Source: Euclidia mi (taxonomy: Eukaryota; Arthropoda; Insecta; Lepidoptera; Erebidae). Taken from it: a stretch of DNA of 64,000 nt. Where the stretch lies: the NCBI GenBank assembly GCA_944739405.2, contig OX123182.2:56671183-56735182 (forward strand), read 5' to 3'. Every line of letters begins with the position of its first letter. The stretch's first letter is position 1. A program made the position numbers and the translations under genes. The notes under the pieces are model-generated. The model was not told the DNA's origin, did not search any database, and saw only the letters and a program-made list of their open reading frames with translations. This document shows positions 1 through 11,861 of this stretch, piece by piece.

Positions 1-73
1 TGTGCTCCTCTTCCTTAATAAAAACAGTTTTAAAGATTAAACTATTTTATTTTTCAACTTAAATTTTTACATA

Positions 74-337
74 CAGGGTTATTTTCGGACCTCCTGTCAA
101 ATTTACATAGGTGGTTCAGACCATGAAAGTAAACAACTTTCCCAAAGAAACACAGGTCGAAAAGTGAAAAAAAAAATCAGACCTTCCATACCAAATCGAC
201 CACGTGATCGAGCAGTTTTCTATGGGAGCGTCGAATTTTTTTTTCACTTTTCGACCTGTGTTTCTTTGGGAAAGTTGTTTACTTTCATGGTCTGAACCAC
301 CTATTTAAATTTGGCGGGAGGTTCAAAAATAACCCTG
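74..337. repeat. Fold-back MITE, TA-flanked
   Basis: Two inverted arms of about 100 bp run inward from CAGGGTTATTTT at the left and its complement at the right. A TA dinucleotide lies on each side (72-73 and 338-339), as expected for Tc1/mariner-type target duplication. The arms differ at only a few positions and the central spacer is about 50 bp, so almost the whole element is a hairpin. It has no coding capacity. The superfamily is inferred from the TA flanks and CAGGG ends only. Confidence 0.8.
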
Positions 338-345
338 TAATAATA

Positions 346-1670
346 AATAGGTACTTATTATAAATATTGACCCACCGTCGCTTATTTACCCAGTGTTATA
401 TGTCTCGTGCAATAAAGAATTTCACACATAATACGCCCACACCATCACGTCACAGTTACACGTATTTTAAAACTTTATTTGGTCTACTAGATATTTTCTG
501 TTTCTCATCACTAGCCCGTCTGTCAAAAAGATCAAGCTAACGTGTACAGGGTTTAGGTACCAATAATGGCTACAGTCGCGTAACATGTAAACTAACCGAA
601 ATTTAGAATTAATTACTTACATCAATGAATAAATAACTTAATTTAACTGAACGTCCTACCCATTAAAGCTGCATTACCAGCTAAAACCAATCAAGTAATT
701 CATAAAATTCAACAACTACGTAATAATCTACAATCTATAGAATTATTCGCTATTTAAAACGTAGTAAATTATACGTCACATGTATTTGATTTTACGTTAT
801 ACTGACGCCTAGGGCTGACACACATACCTACAGCGAAGCGCAGTGGAGAACATTTTTCATTGTCAAACTATTATCGACATTGTTCTCATTCTTAAACAGT
901 CCAAAGTCAATGATCACAACATAAACATTTGTGTGCTTGTGTGCGTGTTGTTAACATTATTTTGTTAATTGATGATGGACAATGTTTTAAATCAAAACAA
1001 TTTCAATAGCAGTTTGACGGTAAAATATTAGCTGCACTGTGGTTCGCTATATGGGCAACGGCCCTTATAGTTTGCGTAATAAATTGCATGTGTTGTGACT
1101 TGCTTCGATGAAACGACCATTAATTTTATAGTGATTTAAAATTGAAAAGGCTCGGTTATTAACTAAAAGCTTGTTTATATTGCCAAAGTATAAACTTTAT
1201 GCTAGTAAGCTGTATGTGTATTTTAATATATTTTGGAAACCTAGTGCATCTTGGTCACTTTCCCAACTACCACACCACTAAAAAAGTTTTCTATCTAATA
1301 TATCTTCTACTAAAGTGGGTAGGATGTAGCATCCATGTTATTTTGTAATCTTTTGGATTACAATAAACTCTTACTGTGGCTTTGGGGATGAGTTAGATTC
1401 TTATAAAAAATTGTGCCAAAATACACGATACATTGTTTGTAGAATTTGATATACAGACAATTTAACGTTAGTACCAATACTGTATTTATCGGTTTGATAT
1501 TTTTATCGATCTCTCTAGGAATAAGTCCTATATCTTGAGGATCTTTACAAACTAACAGACCCGAATCAACAATCAGTGGTCTACACAAAGCAATGATTCG
1601 TTTTGGCTTCAAAATCACAACACTATTGGCGATATAACCCAGTGTTATGAGGAATAACTACTTTACCACT
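346..1670. other. AT-rich stretch, nothing recognised
   Basis: No coding-like frame, repeat family or RNA gene was recognised. The 86-codon minus-strand frame at 1358-1618 has no recognisable motif and no splice context. Confidence 0.5.
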
Positions 1671-1674
1671 ATTA

Positions 1675-2320
1675 AAACCGGCCAAGTGCGTGTCGGGCCA
1701 CGCGCAATGTAGGGTTCCGTAGTTGCCCATAATGGCCATTATTGATAATAACTTCTGTTTCACATGGGACTAAAATTAAGCCAGCGCCCCCAATGTAAAC
1801 ACACAGAAATAGGTATTTATAAGTTAACCGACGATTACTCGTAAACTAGTGATGACTACTTAGCCGTGATAGTTTTCCTTTTAAATTCGTTATATGTACT
1901 AAATTTAGGATTTTTTTCACCTCTTCCAAATTAATAGTTTAGCCGGCAGAGGGGGGGGGGGACACTTGAGTCTAACAATTTTTTTCACTTCAAAGCTTAA
2001 TATTTGACAAACCAATCACTTGATCGAAAAATGATTTGAGCAAACTAATAATATTTTTTAAAACCTATCCAATGATATCCCACACAATGGGGTACTCAAC
2101 AAAAAAAAAATCATCCCCACTATATATGTAGGGGAGATACTCTTAAAAAAAATATTGTCCAAAATTTTATTCTACAGTTTTGTTACAATATCGAATGTCT
2201 ATATTCATGTCAAATATCAGCTTTCTAGCACCAGGCATCTTTGAGCTAGACTGCGGACGGACAGACGGACGGACATGACGAAACTATAAGGGTTCCTTGT
2301 GGACTACGGAACCCTAAAAA
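1675..2320. repeat. Lepidopteran interspersed repeat with inverted TAGGGTTCCGTAG ends
   Basis: The block opens with CCGGCCAAGTGCGTGTCGGG and a TAGGGTTCCGTAG motif near 1720. It closes with a run of GGACGGACAGACGGACGG-type repeats and CTACGGAACCCTA near 2304-2316. Closely similar sequence is very common in moth and butterfly genomes. The inverted ends suggest a non-autonomous mobile element whose class I cannot set. No ORF is present. Confidence 0.65.
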
Positions 2321-2530
2321 GGGTCTCTTATCGGTGTGTTGTTGTGTGGGTGTCAAGTGCGGGTTAGCAGACTTTGCATGTCTTTCGAGAACATTATGGA
2401 GTACTCTCAGACATGATGGATTCCTCACGATGTTTTTTTTCACCTTTAAACAACTTACTTGTTACTTTGAAAAGTCATAGGGGCGTGCCGTGGATTCGAA
2501 CGCGATATCCACTGCACAGCAGTTTGTCAA
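2321..2530 (-). mobile_element. SINE, tRNA-headed, degenerate
   Basis: Read on the minus strand, a tRNA-like head with a B-box-like GGATTCGAAC (near 2490) is followed by a body that includes the complement of CCTCACGATG and of AACATTATGGAGTACTCTCA. The body matches the better preserved plus-strand copy at 8990-9285. Confidence 0.6.
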
Positions 2531-2539
2531 TCTGTCTGT

Positions 2540-2995
2540 ATTACTAAAAGGAAATTAATGTCTGTTCTAACAAAACATTTGAAATCTCACCAGTCTGACA
2601 CTTGTGTGCATAGTAGCGGGCCTTCATCGCCTGGCGAGTTTCTAACATGCAGGCGTGCCAGTTCGTGCAACAAATAAAAACGTTCGGAACGTTGAGTACT
2701 CGTGGTGACGGCACGCTCTAAGTTACGCAGACGAATTTTGTTGAAAAAGAGAGATTATGTAACCGCCGCCATATAATTAGGAGAAGTACAAACCACGTGA
2801 CTAAAGGATAGCGAAGAGACAACATGCGATTCAGCTTAAAAACTTTTTATTACATGGTAATGTAATAAAATACGGATAGGAATAATTTCTATTTGATAGT
2901 AATGTAATAATTTAGTCACGATTTGACTACTTGATGATGAAAATGGCACACTTAATAATGGTCTAATTATTAGACTTATTGTATAAGGTTATACT
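2540..2995. other. No gene seen
   Basis: Nothing recognised beyond weak GC patches near 2600-2720. Confidence 0.4.
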
Positions 2996-2999
2996 TACG

Positions 3000-3206
3000 A
3001 CTAGATGAGCCCACGGTTACACCCACGTTATTTTAGGCTACTCTGGATCATAGCATGTTATATTATAGCCGATGGCTTTCCTGGATAAATGGACTATCTA
3101 ACTCTGAAAGAATTTTTAAATTCGGAACAGTAGTTCCTGAGATTAGCGCGTGCAAGGAAACAAACAAACTCTTCAGCTTTATACATAACTATTATTAGTA
3201 TTACAT
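3000..3206 (-). mobile_element. Non-autonomous Helitron, short
   Basis: On the minus strand the 3' end reads GGGCTCATCTAGT. The 5' part reads TAATACTAATAATAG followed by AGCTGAAGAGTTTGTTTGTT, a typical lepidopteran Helitron opening. CTAG-type 3' ends are diagnostic for Helitrons. The body is shared loosely with 24696-24898 and 52221-52457. Confidence 0.6.
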
Positions 3207-3356
3207 TATTAGGTAGTAGGTCGAAAATACCTTGCCAGGATTTAGCAACGTTTTTGTTAACATGGCTTGATTTTATAGGCGAGGTTCGTCAGATGACAAG
3301 TGACCAAAAAAAATTCGTTAAAAGTATCATCGTTTATAAAACAGAATTTATAATCA

Positions 3357-3487
3357 ACTAGCCGTTTCCCGCGGTTTCACCCGCGTCCTGAGGGAACTAC
3401 TTCGCGTACCCGAAAAACCCAAATATATTACGGACCCCTATTTTTCTAAAATAAAATATAGCCTATATTCTGAAAGATAACGTATCA
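3357..3487 (-). mobile_element. Helitron 3' half
   Basis: The minus strand ends in AAACCGCGGGAAACGGCTAGT. About 125 bp are nearly identical to the complete copy at 52221-52457. The 5' part is missing and the match stops near 3487, just before the exon-like stretch at 3495. Confidence 0.75.
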
Positions 3488-3494
3488 CAGTACT

Positions 3495-3701
3495 TGTCGC
3501 TTCTTCACATCGGCGAGAGCTTTATCGGCCAATTCCCGCAGTTTTTCGAACCTTGTTTATTGGCAGAAGCCAAGCGCTCGTCTTTACACAAGGCAGTCAA
3601 AAAATATTTGTCATGTGGCATTCGATCCAAATATTTCGAAGCCATTAACCGGGAGATTTGTTCGACCTTTTGTTTTTTCGCTCGAGATATTTCCTGGACC
3701 T
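3495..3701 (-). pseudogene. Unrecognised exon-like coding fragment with one frameshift
   Basis: The minus strand has an acceptor-like TTCTAG followed by about 50 open codons beginning VQEISRAKKQKVEQ, with MASKYLDRMPHDKYF in the middle. A one-base slip near 3555 moves reading into a frame giving RFEKLRELADKALADVKKRQ and then a TGA. Both parts look coding: rich in charged, helix-forming residues, with only one frame sensible in each. The start is in phase 0, which would accept the donor of the exon at 8064-8133. I do not recognise the protein. It could be a terminal host exon carrying a sequencing error, a pseudogene, or an old transposon ORF. Confidence 0.3.
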
Positions 3702-4529
3702 AGAATTACGGCTATTGCTCACATATGTCTCACATTTGTCGTTGTAAACAAAGACGTATTTACACTTTAGTGAACCAACTCAGTTCCCTTATAAGGAAGT
3801 TGTGAAAGCTTAGGGAGCTTGATAATTTCTTTAGGTTGACGTATTTTTCACTGTCTCGTGGTAAGTCATCCAAAGGGAGGTAAAGATATTATCTTTTTCT
3901 AGTAAAGTAACTTTTTGTTCATGATAATGCATAAAAAGTTGCTAATCTCGAAAAAGTAATTTTGATGATGGCACTTTCTTAGTATCAAAATTAGAGTACC
4001 TACTCTAGCTTAATAATAAAAATGCAAATTCAAAGATATTTCGCCAAAAGAAAGGCACTGTTAAAAGGATAATGAAGTTAACAAACCGTGATGCCTTTTT
4101 GGGCTGCATACGTTTTCGACGAATGACCAAGTTTGGAGCATTTTCATCCACGGACTGTCTTTAGATATCTACGTGGCTTAGCCAAGTCGCAGCTGTTGTT
4201 ATTAGCAATTTACCAGCTGCCTTGCCAGCACATTCACGTACCTAAAACATCTCAGCTGTCATTTTATTTTACGATTTGAAGCCTAAAATTCGTATAAATA
4301 AAGTACCTAAGTATGTACAGTACTGTATGTTTTGCGAATCGAATTACGGTACTAAACACAGAATGAAAATAAAATTGGTGAAATCTATATGGGCCCGTAA
4401 TCAAAGGTAGCGGCTCATTAATTTTTATTGACCATTTTTATTGATCAATAAATTTCCTTAAAGTGATGTACCTAACTGCAACCAGAGTTTACAATAATAT
4501 AAACATCAAATATATTCTAGAAAAATCAA
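3702..4529. other. AT-rich, nothing recognised
   Basis: No repeat or coding signal was recognised. Confidence 0.4.
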
Positions 4530-5562
4530 GCGTTAAGTTTTTTATGCAACGTGCGACCTCATACCTAAAACCTTTGTCTTTGACAAAAAATACCGCATAC
4601 AACTGCATGAAGAGCACAAGGATAGCTCTGGTATACACGAAGTTAGAGTATACACAGACGGCTCAAAAACAAAGTATGGGACAGGTGCCGGAGTATTCTC
4701 CCATGACTTGAACATCAATCTCTCAACATCGCTTGGTAAACTCAACGCCATCTTCCAAGCTGAATGCGTTGGGATTATAAGGGCGGCGACGGCGATCGCG
4801 GCCAGAAACGTGAGCAACCTGTCAATACGCATCATCACAGACAGTGCCTCAGTACTACAAGCTCTCGATGGCAACTGCTTTAACAGCGGCCTAATTATGG
4901 AGGGCCACCAAGAGCTGCAGAAAACCGCAGCGAGGAATCGGGTCACGCTCCAGTGGATACGAGGACACAGTGACTCCACGGGCAATGACGCAGCAGACCA
5001 ACTGGCAAGGAAAGGATCGGACACAACAACTCTGGGACCCGAACCAACTGTTCCGATACCTTTCAACCAACTAAAAACGTGATTACGCGAGAGAACCCTA
5101 CAACAACATGAAAAAGAGTGGGCAGAGTTAAAATAGTGTAGGCAATCTAAAGATGCCTTTCCCCAATTAGATAAACGACTCTCGCAAAAATTGTTGCACT
5201 CCAACAGGAAAACACTCAAGCATCTGACTGGCATAATAACCGGCCACTGTCCACTAAACAAGCATCTCTACAACATCGGCGTCACGGACAGCCCACTATG
5301 TAGGGGCTGCATGGAGACCGAAGAAACACCCGCTCATGTGATCCTAAATTGTACCAGCGTGAGCGACCAACGGACGAGGTTCCTGAACAACCCCAGAACC
5401 ATGAGTGAAGCCATACGCAACACTGGTCAACTCATGGCCTTCTGGAAGGAGCTTGCATGGTATGAGTAGCAGGCGACAACCGTGTTCCTGCTAACGCACA
5501 ATGGCCCAATTAAGTGGCTAAGTGCGGAAAACACCTGTCCAACTAACTAACTAACTAACTAC
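4530..5562 (+). pseudogene. 5'-truncated LINE with RNase H domain
   Basis: This is the 3' end of a non-LTR retrotransposon ORF2. The frame at about 4540-5080 gives an RNase H domain: VYTDGSKTKYGTGAG with the first catalytic Asp, a QAECVGIIRA block with the Glu, IITDSASVLQAL with the second Asp, and WIRGHSDSTGNDAADQLAR with the His and last Asp. A stop follows at the end of QLKT. After that the frame resumes at 5191-5469 with the cysteine-rich tail CRGCMETEETPAHVILNC (CCHC-like). The 3' terminus is an (AACT)n run at about 5540-5562. RNase H plus a simple-repeat tail points to the I/LOA/R1 group. Reverse transcriptase and endonuclease are missing, so this is a dead 5'-truncated copy. Confidence 0.85.
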
Positions 5563-6005
5563 GCATTAAAATCCGTTACATCAATCACAGTATGTTTTCT
5601 TTCAACTGATTGCCCGCTACCAGCGTGCATTGAGACCAGGGATATACGTACCAGCGGCATGCACTGCGTCTGCGAGAGCACCGCTGTAGTGTGTTGCTTT
5701 CGCACGTGCCAAACTTCGACCAAGCAACGACCGGACATCGGTACTCTCTGAATAAAATATATCTTTGTGTTTCAGTCTAAAAAAACTAAATACTGAAAGG
5801 CACCTGATTTTGTTAAAAGCAATGTAGAGCTTTTATTGTTCAGGTATTTCGTCTAAAGAAAGAGAATTAATATTTCTAGAAATACAGTTTATGAGAATGA
5901 ATGGATGCTTTAACTTTAAAAAATCTACTGTACCTACCGCTTTTAACACAACTTAGCGTTTATACTCTGCTACTCCCTTTTTTACGCGGTTATAAACAAG
6001 TTTTA
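5563..6005. other. No gene seen
   Basis: AT-rich sequence with a GC patch at 5610-5740 that I cannot assign. Confidence 0.4.
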
Positions 6006-6006
6006 A

Positions 6007-6172
6007 TTTTTTTTTCGCGAGTCTATCGCCGTTACCGGCCACATCACCAGACTCCGTGCTGCTACTGAGAATTCGGAAAAACTAACTAACACTTTTGCCC
6101 GATCCAGGGATCGAACCCGGGACCTCCGATCAGCAGTCACATACGCTATCCACTGGACCACGGAGGCAGTCT
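6007..6172 (-). mobile_element. SINE with tRNA-like head (GACTGCCTCCGTGG family)
   Basis: On the minus strand it starts GACTGCCTCCGTGGTCCAGT with an A-box-like GTGGTCCAGTGGATAGCG and a B box GGTTCGATCCC. The tail is shared with 20040-20315 (GTAGCAGCACGGAGTCTGG). The 3' end, on the plus-strand left, is an oligo-T run. It is a retroposed tRNA relative, not a tRNA gene: the acceptor stem does not close. Confidence 0.8.
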
Positions 6173-7734
6173 ATATATTTATAAACAAGTACTCAATAGA
6201 TTTACAATTCTTATTGCGATACAGACAATACAATTCACAATTTTACACGTATTCATTTTATTATTCAAATGTCTCAATTTCCTGATCATTATTGGCAGAG
6301 CAAATTACACTATGCGTATCGCTAAGATCCGCGCTAATCTCGCAAACGAGAGGATTCGTGTAAATAACGCTGTTAGATCTTTTTGACTGATGTAATGAGT
6401 GCTCTATAATTTTAAATGGATCCAAATGGTTAATTAAACGACGAATATAATTAGTTATAGTTTTTAAGTATTTATTAAAATTTACGTCGTAATTGCATCA
6501 ATTGTTTTATTTCATACCAAAAATAACACGAGTGTCGCCACAAGGTCGCATGAGAAATCATACGTTATTTGAAATTACAAACATACTTTCAATTTAATTT
6601 CAACTAAAATATATACTTAGATTAATAGCTACATGAAAATAAAACATTCATAACGTTCCGAAACATAGTCAGAAAATAAATAATAATGTCAATAAATCGA
6701 ACTGTGAAAGACAGTTTAGTTTAATGGCAACAGTAGGTATGGAAATGTTTTTATGTTCAAGACAGGTCAATTAAGGAGGTCATTACGGAAGAACGAATAC
6801 GCCCGTTGAGCATTTCATGTCCGAATTTCTGTACAAATATTTTACCAAAATGTTTGTTTAATTTTTGCTCTAGATACGAATAATTAGCCGTGATTTTGTT
6901 TGAGAGACTGGATTTTCAAAGTTTACATTTTTATGATTTTACGTTTGGAAGTATTGTGATTTTTGCGACAGTTTTATCAATCAATATTTATAATTCTTCC
7001 GTTACTAACTGGGGTGAAGTCTAGTTTATTATATTACTGAATTATAAAATATACCTACATATTTCTTTTAAAGGCGAAGGATTCTTAGGCAAATATCTAA
7101 TCGGCGACGTAAAAATTCCGGCACAAGAGCTTTGGCACAGCCATATGCTTACATGAAAAAAAAGTAAAAAAAGCGTTGAATTTGGTACTTTTTTAATTTT
7201 CGTATAAAACACTCGCATACGCGACTATCGACCCGCGACACACATGCTTCTCGCACGAATTACGAGAAAATATACATAAGCTATAAGTTGCACAAGGCAA
7301 CTTGCATGCATACAAGGGTACACATATTTCCTTTACACATATAACGGCATAAATACAAGCACCGCACAGGATAAGCACCCTTGATTACAAGGAGCGGACG
7401 CTTCGAGAGCTGAGCAATCAGACGTTGAATAGGCTGTAGTTAATATGATGCCATTAGCTCTGTTCACATGATACAAAAGAATATTTCATACATTCGTATT
7501 TTCTTGTATGATTGTTAGACGTATAAAGGAAAGGATATTCAGTGTCAAAGTGATCTTTGCCTTTTTGCTGATATTGTTTTACCTACTATACAGTCTATGC
7601 CATCTGTGGAATATAAATACTTTGTTCTGTTTATTGTTCTTTTTAAAGACAATGGTCACATTAAGAAATAAAGCATGTTTGGCAGAGGGACCTTACAAAT
7701 ATTAATTCAACGGACACAAAGACTATCCAGACTT
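6173..7734. other. AT-rich, nothing recognised
   Basis: No convincing ORF, repeat or RNA gene. The 61- and 65-codon frames here lack motifs. Confidence 0.4.
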
Positions 7735-7867
7735 GATACCTACAACAATTTGAGGATCACACAAAGTTTTGTCCCATGCAGGAATCGAACCCAAAACGCT
7801 CGCCGAGTGCAAAGCGGCGAGGATCGTGGGACCGCTGCGCTTAAATGACTACACTATACGTGCAGTC
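7735..7867 (-). mobile_element. SINE with tRNA-like head (GACTGCACGT family)
   Basis: The minus strand gives GACTGCACGTATAGTGTAGT and a B box GGTTCGATTCC, followed by ACAAAACTTTGTGTGATCC. The same family recurs at 49405-49532, 57270-57421 and, very decayed, at 62949-63040. Confidence 0.75.
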
Positions 7868-8063
7868 AATATTCCCGCAATGACGTCATTCTTGTTTCAA
7901 CAGACTAAACACGTTCAAACAAAATACATTGTAACAGATAAAATCAGTTCACAATTTAAGTTGAATTACAAGTTGGTGGCAAACATTATCAACGGTTGGG
8001 GTACGTCTAATTGCATGTTTACCAACAGGAAATGGATTCTGAAGTTGTTTGTTTTGTACTCAC

Positions 8064-8133
8064 ATTCCATCGCAGCGCCTCGTTGCTAGCGAGTATGGCT
8101 TTCTCAAACTGCTCCAAGCGTTGTAGGTAGTTT
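8064..8133 (-). CDS. Candidate host-gene internal exon, product unknown
   Basis: The minus strand shows a clean acceptor (pyrimidine-rich TTTTTATTTCTTGCAG), 70 bases, and a strong donor GTGAGTAC. The frame entered after one base reads NYLQRLEQFEKAI then LASNEALRWN, a charged, amphipathic, coiled-coil-like helix. Of the other frames, one has a stop and one is open but unconvincing. The entry phase (1 base) fits the exit phase (2 bases, GG) of the upstream candidate exon 11145-11235, which would complete a Gly codon. I do not recognise the protein. Seventy bases is little evidence, but the splice signals are good, and this stretch is GC-richer than its surroundings and carries no repeat signature. 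Confidence 0.5.
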
Positions 8134-8269
8134 CTGCAAGAAATAAAAATGCAGTTAAAATGCTGTCGCGTCATTTTAACGGCTCTGTGAATGTTATTTC
8201 TTGAAATTACCTAACATGTGTTTCGGATTTTAGCTGGTAAAATAACAGTTAATTCAAGGAGAACCAATA

Positions 8270-8400
8270 TCACGCATCATTATCATCATCTTCAGCCCAG
8301 TACATAAACTATCCTACTAGTGAGCTCGGGCCTCTTCACACTGTAAGAAGAGTAGGGTCATGGTCCACTACACTGGCCAAATGCATGCTGGCAGACGCAA
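8270..8400 (-). mobile_element. SINE body fragment
   Basis: This is the reverse complement of the 3' body of the 8990-9285 SINE. It contains the degenerate ATCATCATC tail at the left, a GAGCTCGGGCCTCTTCACAC block and GGTCATGGTCCACTACACTGG. Headless. Confidence 0.6.
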
Positions 8401-8539
8401 TTACACAATTACATATTGCAAAATTGAGATTTCTTATTTACTCAGATATTTCGGCCTTCAACCACAACAGTTTCATCGTAGTATGTAGAATAATATTAGT
8501 ATGTAAACATATAATTGTGATGGTTTAAATTGCTTCATA

Positions 8540-8720
8540 TCTGGGCTCTCGTCATGTGAATGGTAAGGGCATAGTCCAATATGCTAGCCAAGTACGATTT
8601 GGTTGACTTCAGATGTCTTTCGTGAACGTTATGAAAAACTCTCGGATATCTAGGTTTTCTAACAATGTTGCCTATCACTGTTTAGCATGCAATAATTACC
8701 CATTCGTTTGATATAATTCT
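8540..8720 (-). mobile_element. SINE body fragment
   Basis: A second decayed minus-strand copy of the same body as 8990-9285, recognisable from the shared order of GGGCATAGTCCA, CTTTCGTGAACGTTATG and AAACTCTCGGATAT. It is more diverged than its neighbours. Confidence 0.5.
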
Positions 8721-8989
8721 CGTGAACATTTCACAGAGGCCCACTTTATTCAATACCGATTAAAGTTGCAGCACTAGTATGCGAGCCCAATGTCTGAATC
8801 TATCAATGCCTACTCACTGTATTATAATTGGTAACCTGTTTTTCTTGATGACTACTGTATAAGTTTGATTTATTGTTCATTTTGTATTGGCCTGTACGAA
8901 TTAGCACACACTTTGTAATAATTTTAGTCTGCGACCAATTGTACCGTCAGTACACATATTCTATCAATGCTAGTTTACTAAAACGTCGT

Positions 8990-9285
8990 CTACCTATCTA
9001 CGTCTTAAGCCATCGAACTCGGGTTCAAATCCAAGGCACGCACCAATGAATTTTCGAAGTTATGTGCGTATTAAATTGTTAATTATCGCTTGCTAAACGG
9101 TGAAGAAAAACATCGTGAGGAAACCTGCATGACTGAGAGTTCTCTATGATGTTCTTGAAAGACATGTGAAGTCTGCCAACCCGCACTTGGCCCGCGTGGT
9201 TGACTATGGCCTTACTCTTCTCATAGTGAGAAGAGGTCCGTGCCCAGCAGTGGGACAGTTTATAAAGGGTTGATGATGTCTTAAG
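8990..9285 (+). mobile_element. SINE, best preserved copy of the CATCGTGAGGAAACC family
   Basis: A tRNA-like head with GGTTCAAATCC (near 9013) leads into AACATCGTGAGGAAACCTGC, GAGAGTTCTCTATGATGTTC, GTGAAGTCTGCCAACCCGCA, GGTTGACTATGGCC, TCCGTGCCCAGCAGTGGGAC and a GGGTTGATGATG tail. This order of motifs is one of the most abundant SINE types in Lepidoptera. Pieces of it occur at 2321, 8270 and 8540. Confidence 0.85.
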
Positions 9286-11144
9286 CCATAGTACGAATCG
9301 CAATTTTACTCGATACATAAACATATCATGTAAGTATCTACATGTGTGTGAGATACAGATTTAAATTAACCTTGCCAAAAGACAAAGTAAAATTAAGTTC
9401 TCATGTCAGTTGGCGGCCTCTAAGATTACTATAATGTGTTGCTTGAAATAAAACTAACTCATGAAAATACATTTACAATAGTTTCCAACAGACAGAACGT
9501 CTAAGTATGAGCAAAATACAGAAAAAGTAAATCAACCGAACAAGTAAGCGCTACAAGACTTTGCTATTCTGTTTGGAAACAACAACGATTTGCCGTTAAG
9601 TTGCAAACTTGCTCACTGTCGTTTAAATATATAGTTCGCAGTTATATTTGGTATACTTAGTATGTGCCATATTTCTGCAATATGATTTATTTCTGCATCT
9701 TGAAACCCTATTCATAAAAAATTAAAAAAAATCATATAAAAGTGCTGATAGAGCATTCACTTGAACATTAAGCATTCGTTGTTATTAAATTTGTCGAACT
9801 GAACAACGAACGGAGCCAAGCATCGTTACGAACATTTACACGTTCTTTCTAGCGAACGCTCTAGTCCACAGTGTTGAAAATCTCGAAACAAAACTCTTCT
9901 TTCGCCTTTATGCTCGCCAGAGCGCTCTGGCTTATTTTTCTGTAATGTGACATTCGCAAGACTTATCCGGACCTTAAAACGCAACGGTTCTACATATAAA
10001 AAGGGGGACAAAAGAGACTATTAATGGGTCCAAAAATTCATTCACAACGTTGTCAACCGGTAGCGTGCCCAGGAGATTTTAATATCAGGGTCGGATGATA
10101 TTTTATAGAGATTAATAAAATTTCTGTGTCCAATGCGGTTGCAACACAATGCCAAGAGTTTCATTCTGATTAGTGTCCAAGTCTTACTTAAATTATCCTC
10201 ACCTAGCTTTGAATTCGAGGTTTTTAGTGTTCCTAAATGTATAAACTGTAACGTTGAATATGGCAAAATTTAAATAGCCTGACCTAATTTGCGAGCCCTG
10301 GCAGGCCGTTGCACTACTGATATTTGAAATTGTTTTATGTTTACAATGGATATAAAATTTCAGCTAAATCAATATAAAGTATAATTAATAATGAAACAGA
10401 ACAATTATATACGCATCTAAAGTAAATAAATATAGCAAAAGTAAATAAACATAGCAGAGTAGTGCCTGTCACTTGACAGGTAGAAATAACTAGACAACAA
10501 AAATATTTTATAAACTGTTTAAACGTGTATTTTCGCTTATTTATGCAAAATGTTGGCATACTAGACACAGTATTTTATAAAGACATCATAAAATGAACGT
10601 ATACCTCAAAGGTATAAAGTATTTTTGAAAAGGTTAATACTGACAACATCAAAAACAGTTTTGCATTTGCAATATTTAAGTGCAAAATAAAATAATATTT
10701 CAATTTTTAAGCACTGCCAAAACTAAATGTATGCCTTTTGATTTTAGGTACATTCGTTTATTCGATTATTTGAATAAACACTGTTTTGATATGTTCTCAA
10801 TGAGGCTTCTGATATAATTGTTTTAATTAATTAATAGTTGCAAAATATTATTTATTTATTTTCCTTACATCATACTATATAACGCATAACCGTCGCGATT
10901 TACTGTTGACTTTAGAAGGTTAACGAGCTAAGCATTATGAAATTACGTTCTTTAATAAAAAGTAACTATATTTGCCAATCAACCAGACTGAAATATCCGA
11001 AGGAAACAAGGAAAGTATGTTGAAAAGCCCTGAACCATAAGCACGCCCCTTAAACTAAATATTAGATGCCAAAACGTGTATAATATATACTAAGATATTA
11101 TACTTTAATTCTATAGAAAAAAAGCTTTGCTTGTTCTAGCTCAC
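9286..11144. other. AT-rich, nothing recognised
   Basis: No repeat family or coding-like frame was recognised. Short minus-strand frames of 60-75 codons at 9826-10568 have no motif and unconvincing composition. Confidence 0.4.
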
Positions 11145-11235
11145 CCTCGTTCTCGAAATACGGTCACAACGTTACACATAGGTGTCTCTTCAATCAGTTT
11201 GGGTTTCATGATTTCAAGAAGCTTTTGTCTTAGCT
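11145..11235 (-). CDS. Candidate host-gene internal exon, product unknown
   Basis: The minus strand has an acceptor-like GTCGCAG (weak pyrimidine tract), 91 bases, and a donor GTGAGC. Entering after two bases gives 29 open codons reading LRQKLLEIMKPKLIEE then TPMCNVVTVFRER. Both other frames have stops. It ends with two bases, GG, in phase with the candidate exon at 8064-8133 about 3 kb downstream on the same strand. The protein is not recognised. Alternatives are a diverged transposon ORF piece or chance; the weak acceptor is the main doubt. Confidence 0.35.
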
Positions 11236-11861
11236 CTGCGACAATCGACACCACTCACTCTCTCCATAGCAACGTAAATATCTAGATGACCTCGATTCAC
11301 TGGATTTTAAGGTTGTTCGCGAAATAAATTGTAATATTCGCCAAAGAATTTAAATTAATACCTGGGTTTGTCTTTACGACTTTCTTTAGGGGAAGTTAAA
11401 ATCGTTGAGAGCTCGCTGTAAATTGGTTATAAAGATTGAGCATTAATATAGGTAATAGGTATAACCGCAAACGATATTACATTTAAATAATATCGTCGTA
11501 TTTCATGTTATTGAATTTATCATATCGTTCACAATGATATTGATTGGACTACTTATAAATATTCAAGATATTGTAACGGTTCTAATTGTATTGTATTTCA
11601 ATTGGCTGGGACGTTTAGTAATTCGGTATGCCATTATTTGCTATCTAGACTTCAAACGGTCGTTACTTATAATTGTTTTTTATAATTTAAGGCAAACATT
11701 TTCGACTACGTGAATTGTCACTACTATCCAAAGTACGAAATGAAGAAGGTAAGATGTAAGCAACTTACAATATGGTCCGTAAGTCTTATTTGTAACAAAC
11801 CACATTTACGATGCTTATAATTATGCCGTTATAAGTATACATCTCTGTGGTGATGGATTAA

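Noticed and set aside
4542..5261. 239-codon minus-strand ORF
   Set aside because: It is antisense to the clearly recognisable RNase H domain of the LINE on the plus strand.
6090..6172. tRNA gene
   Set aside because: A and B boxes are present, but the acceptor stem does not close and the sequence continues into a SINE body. The same holds for the other tRNA-like heads.
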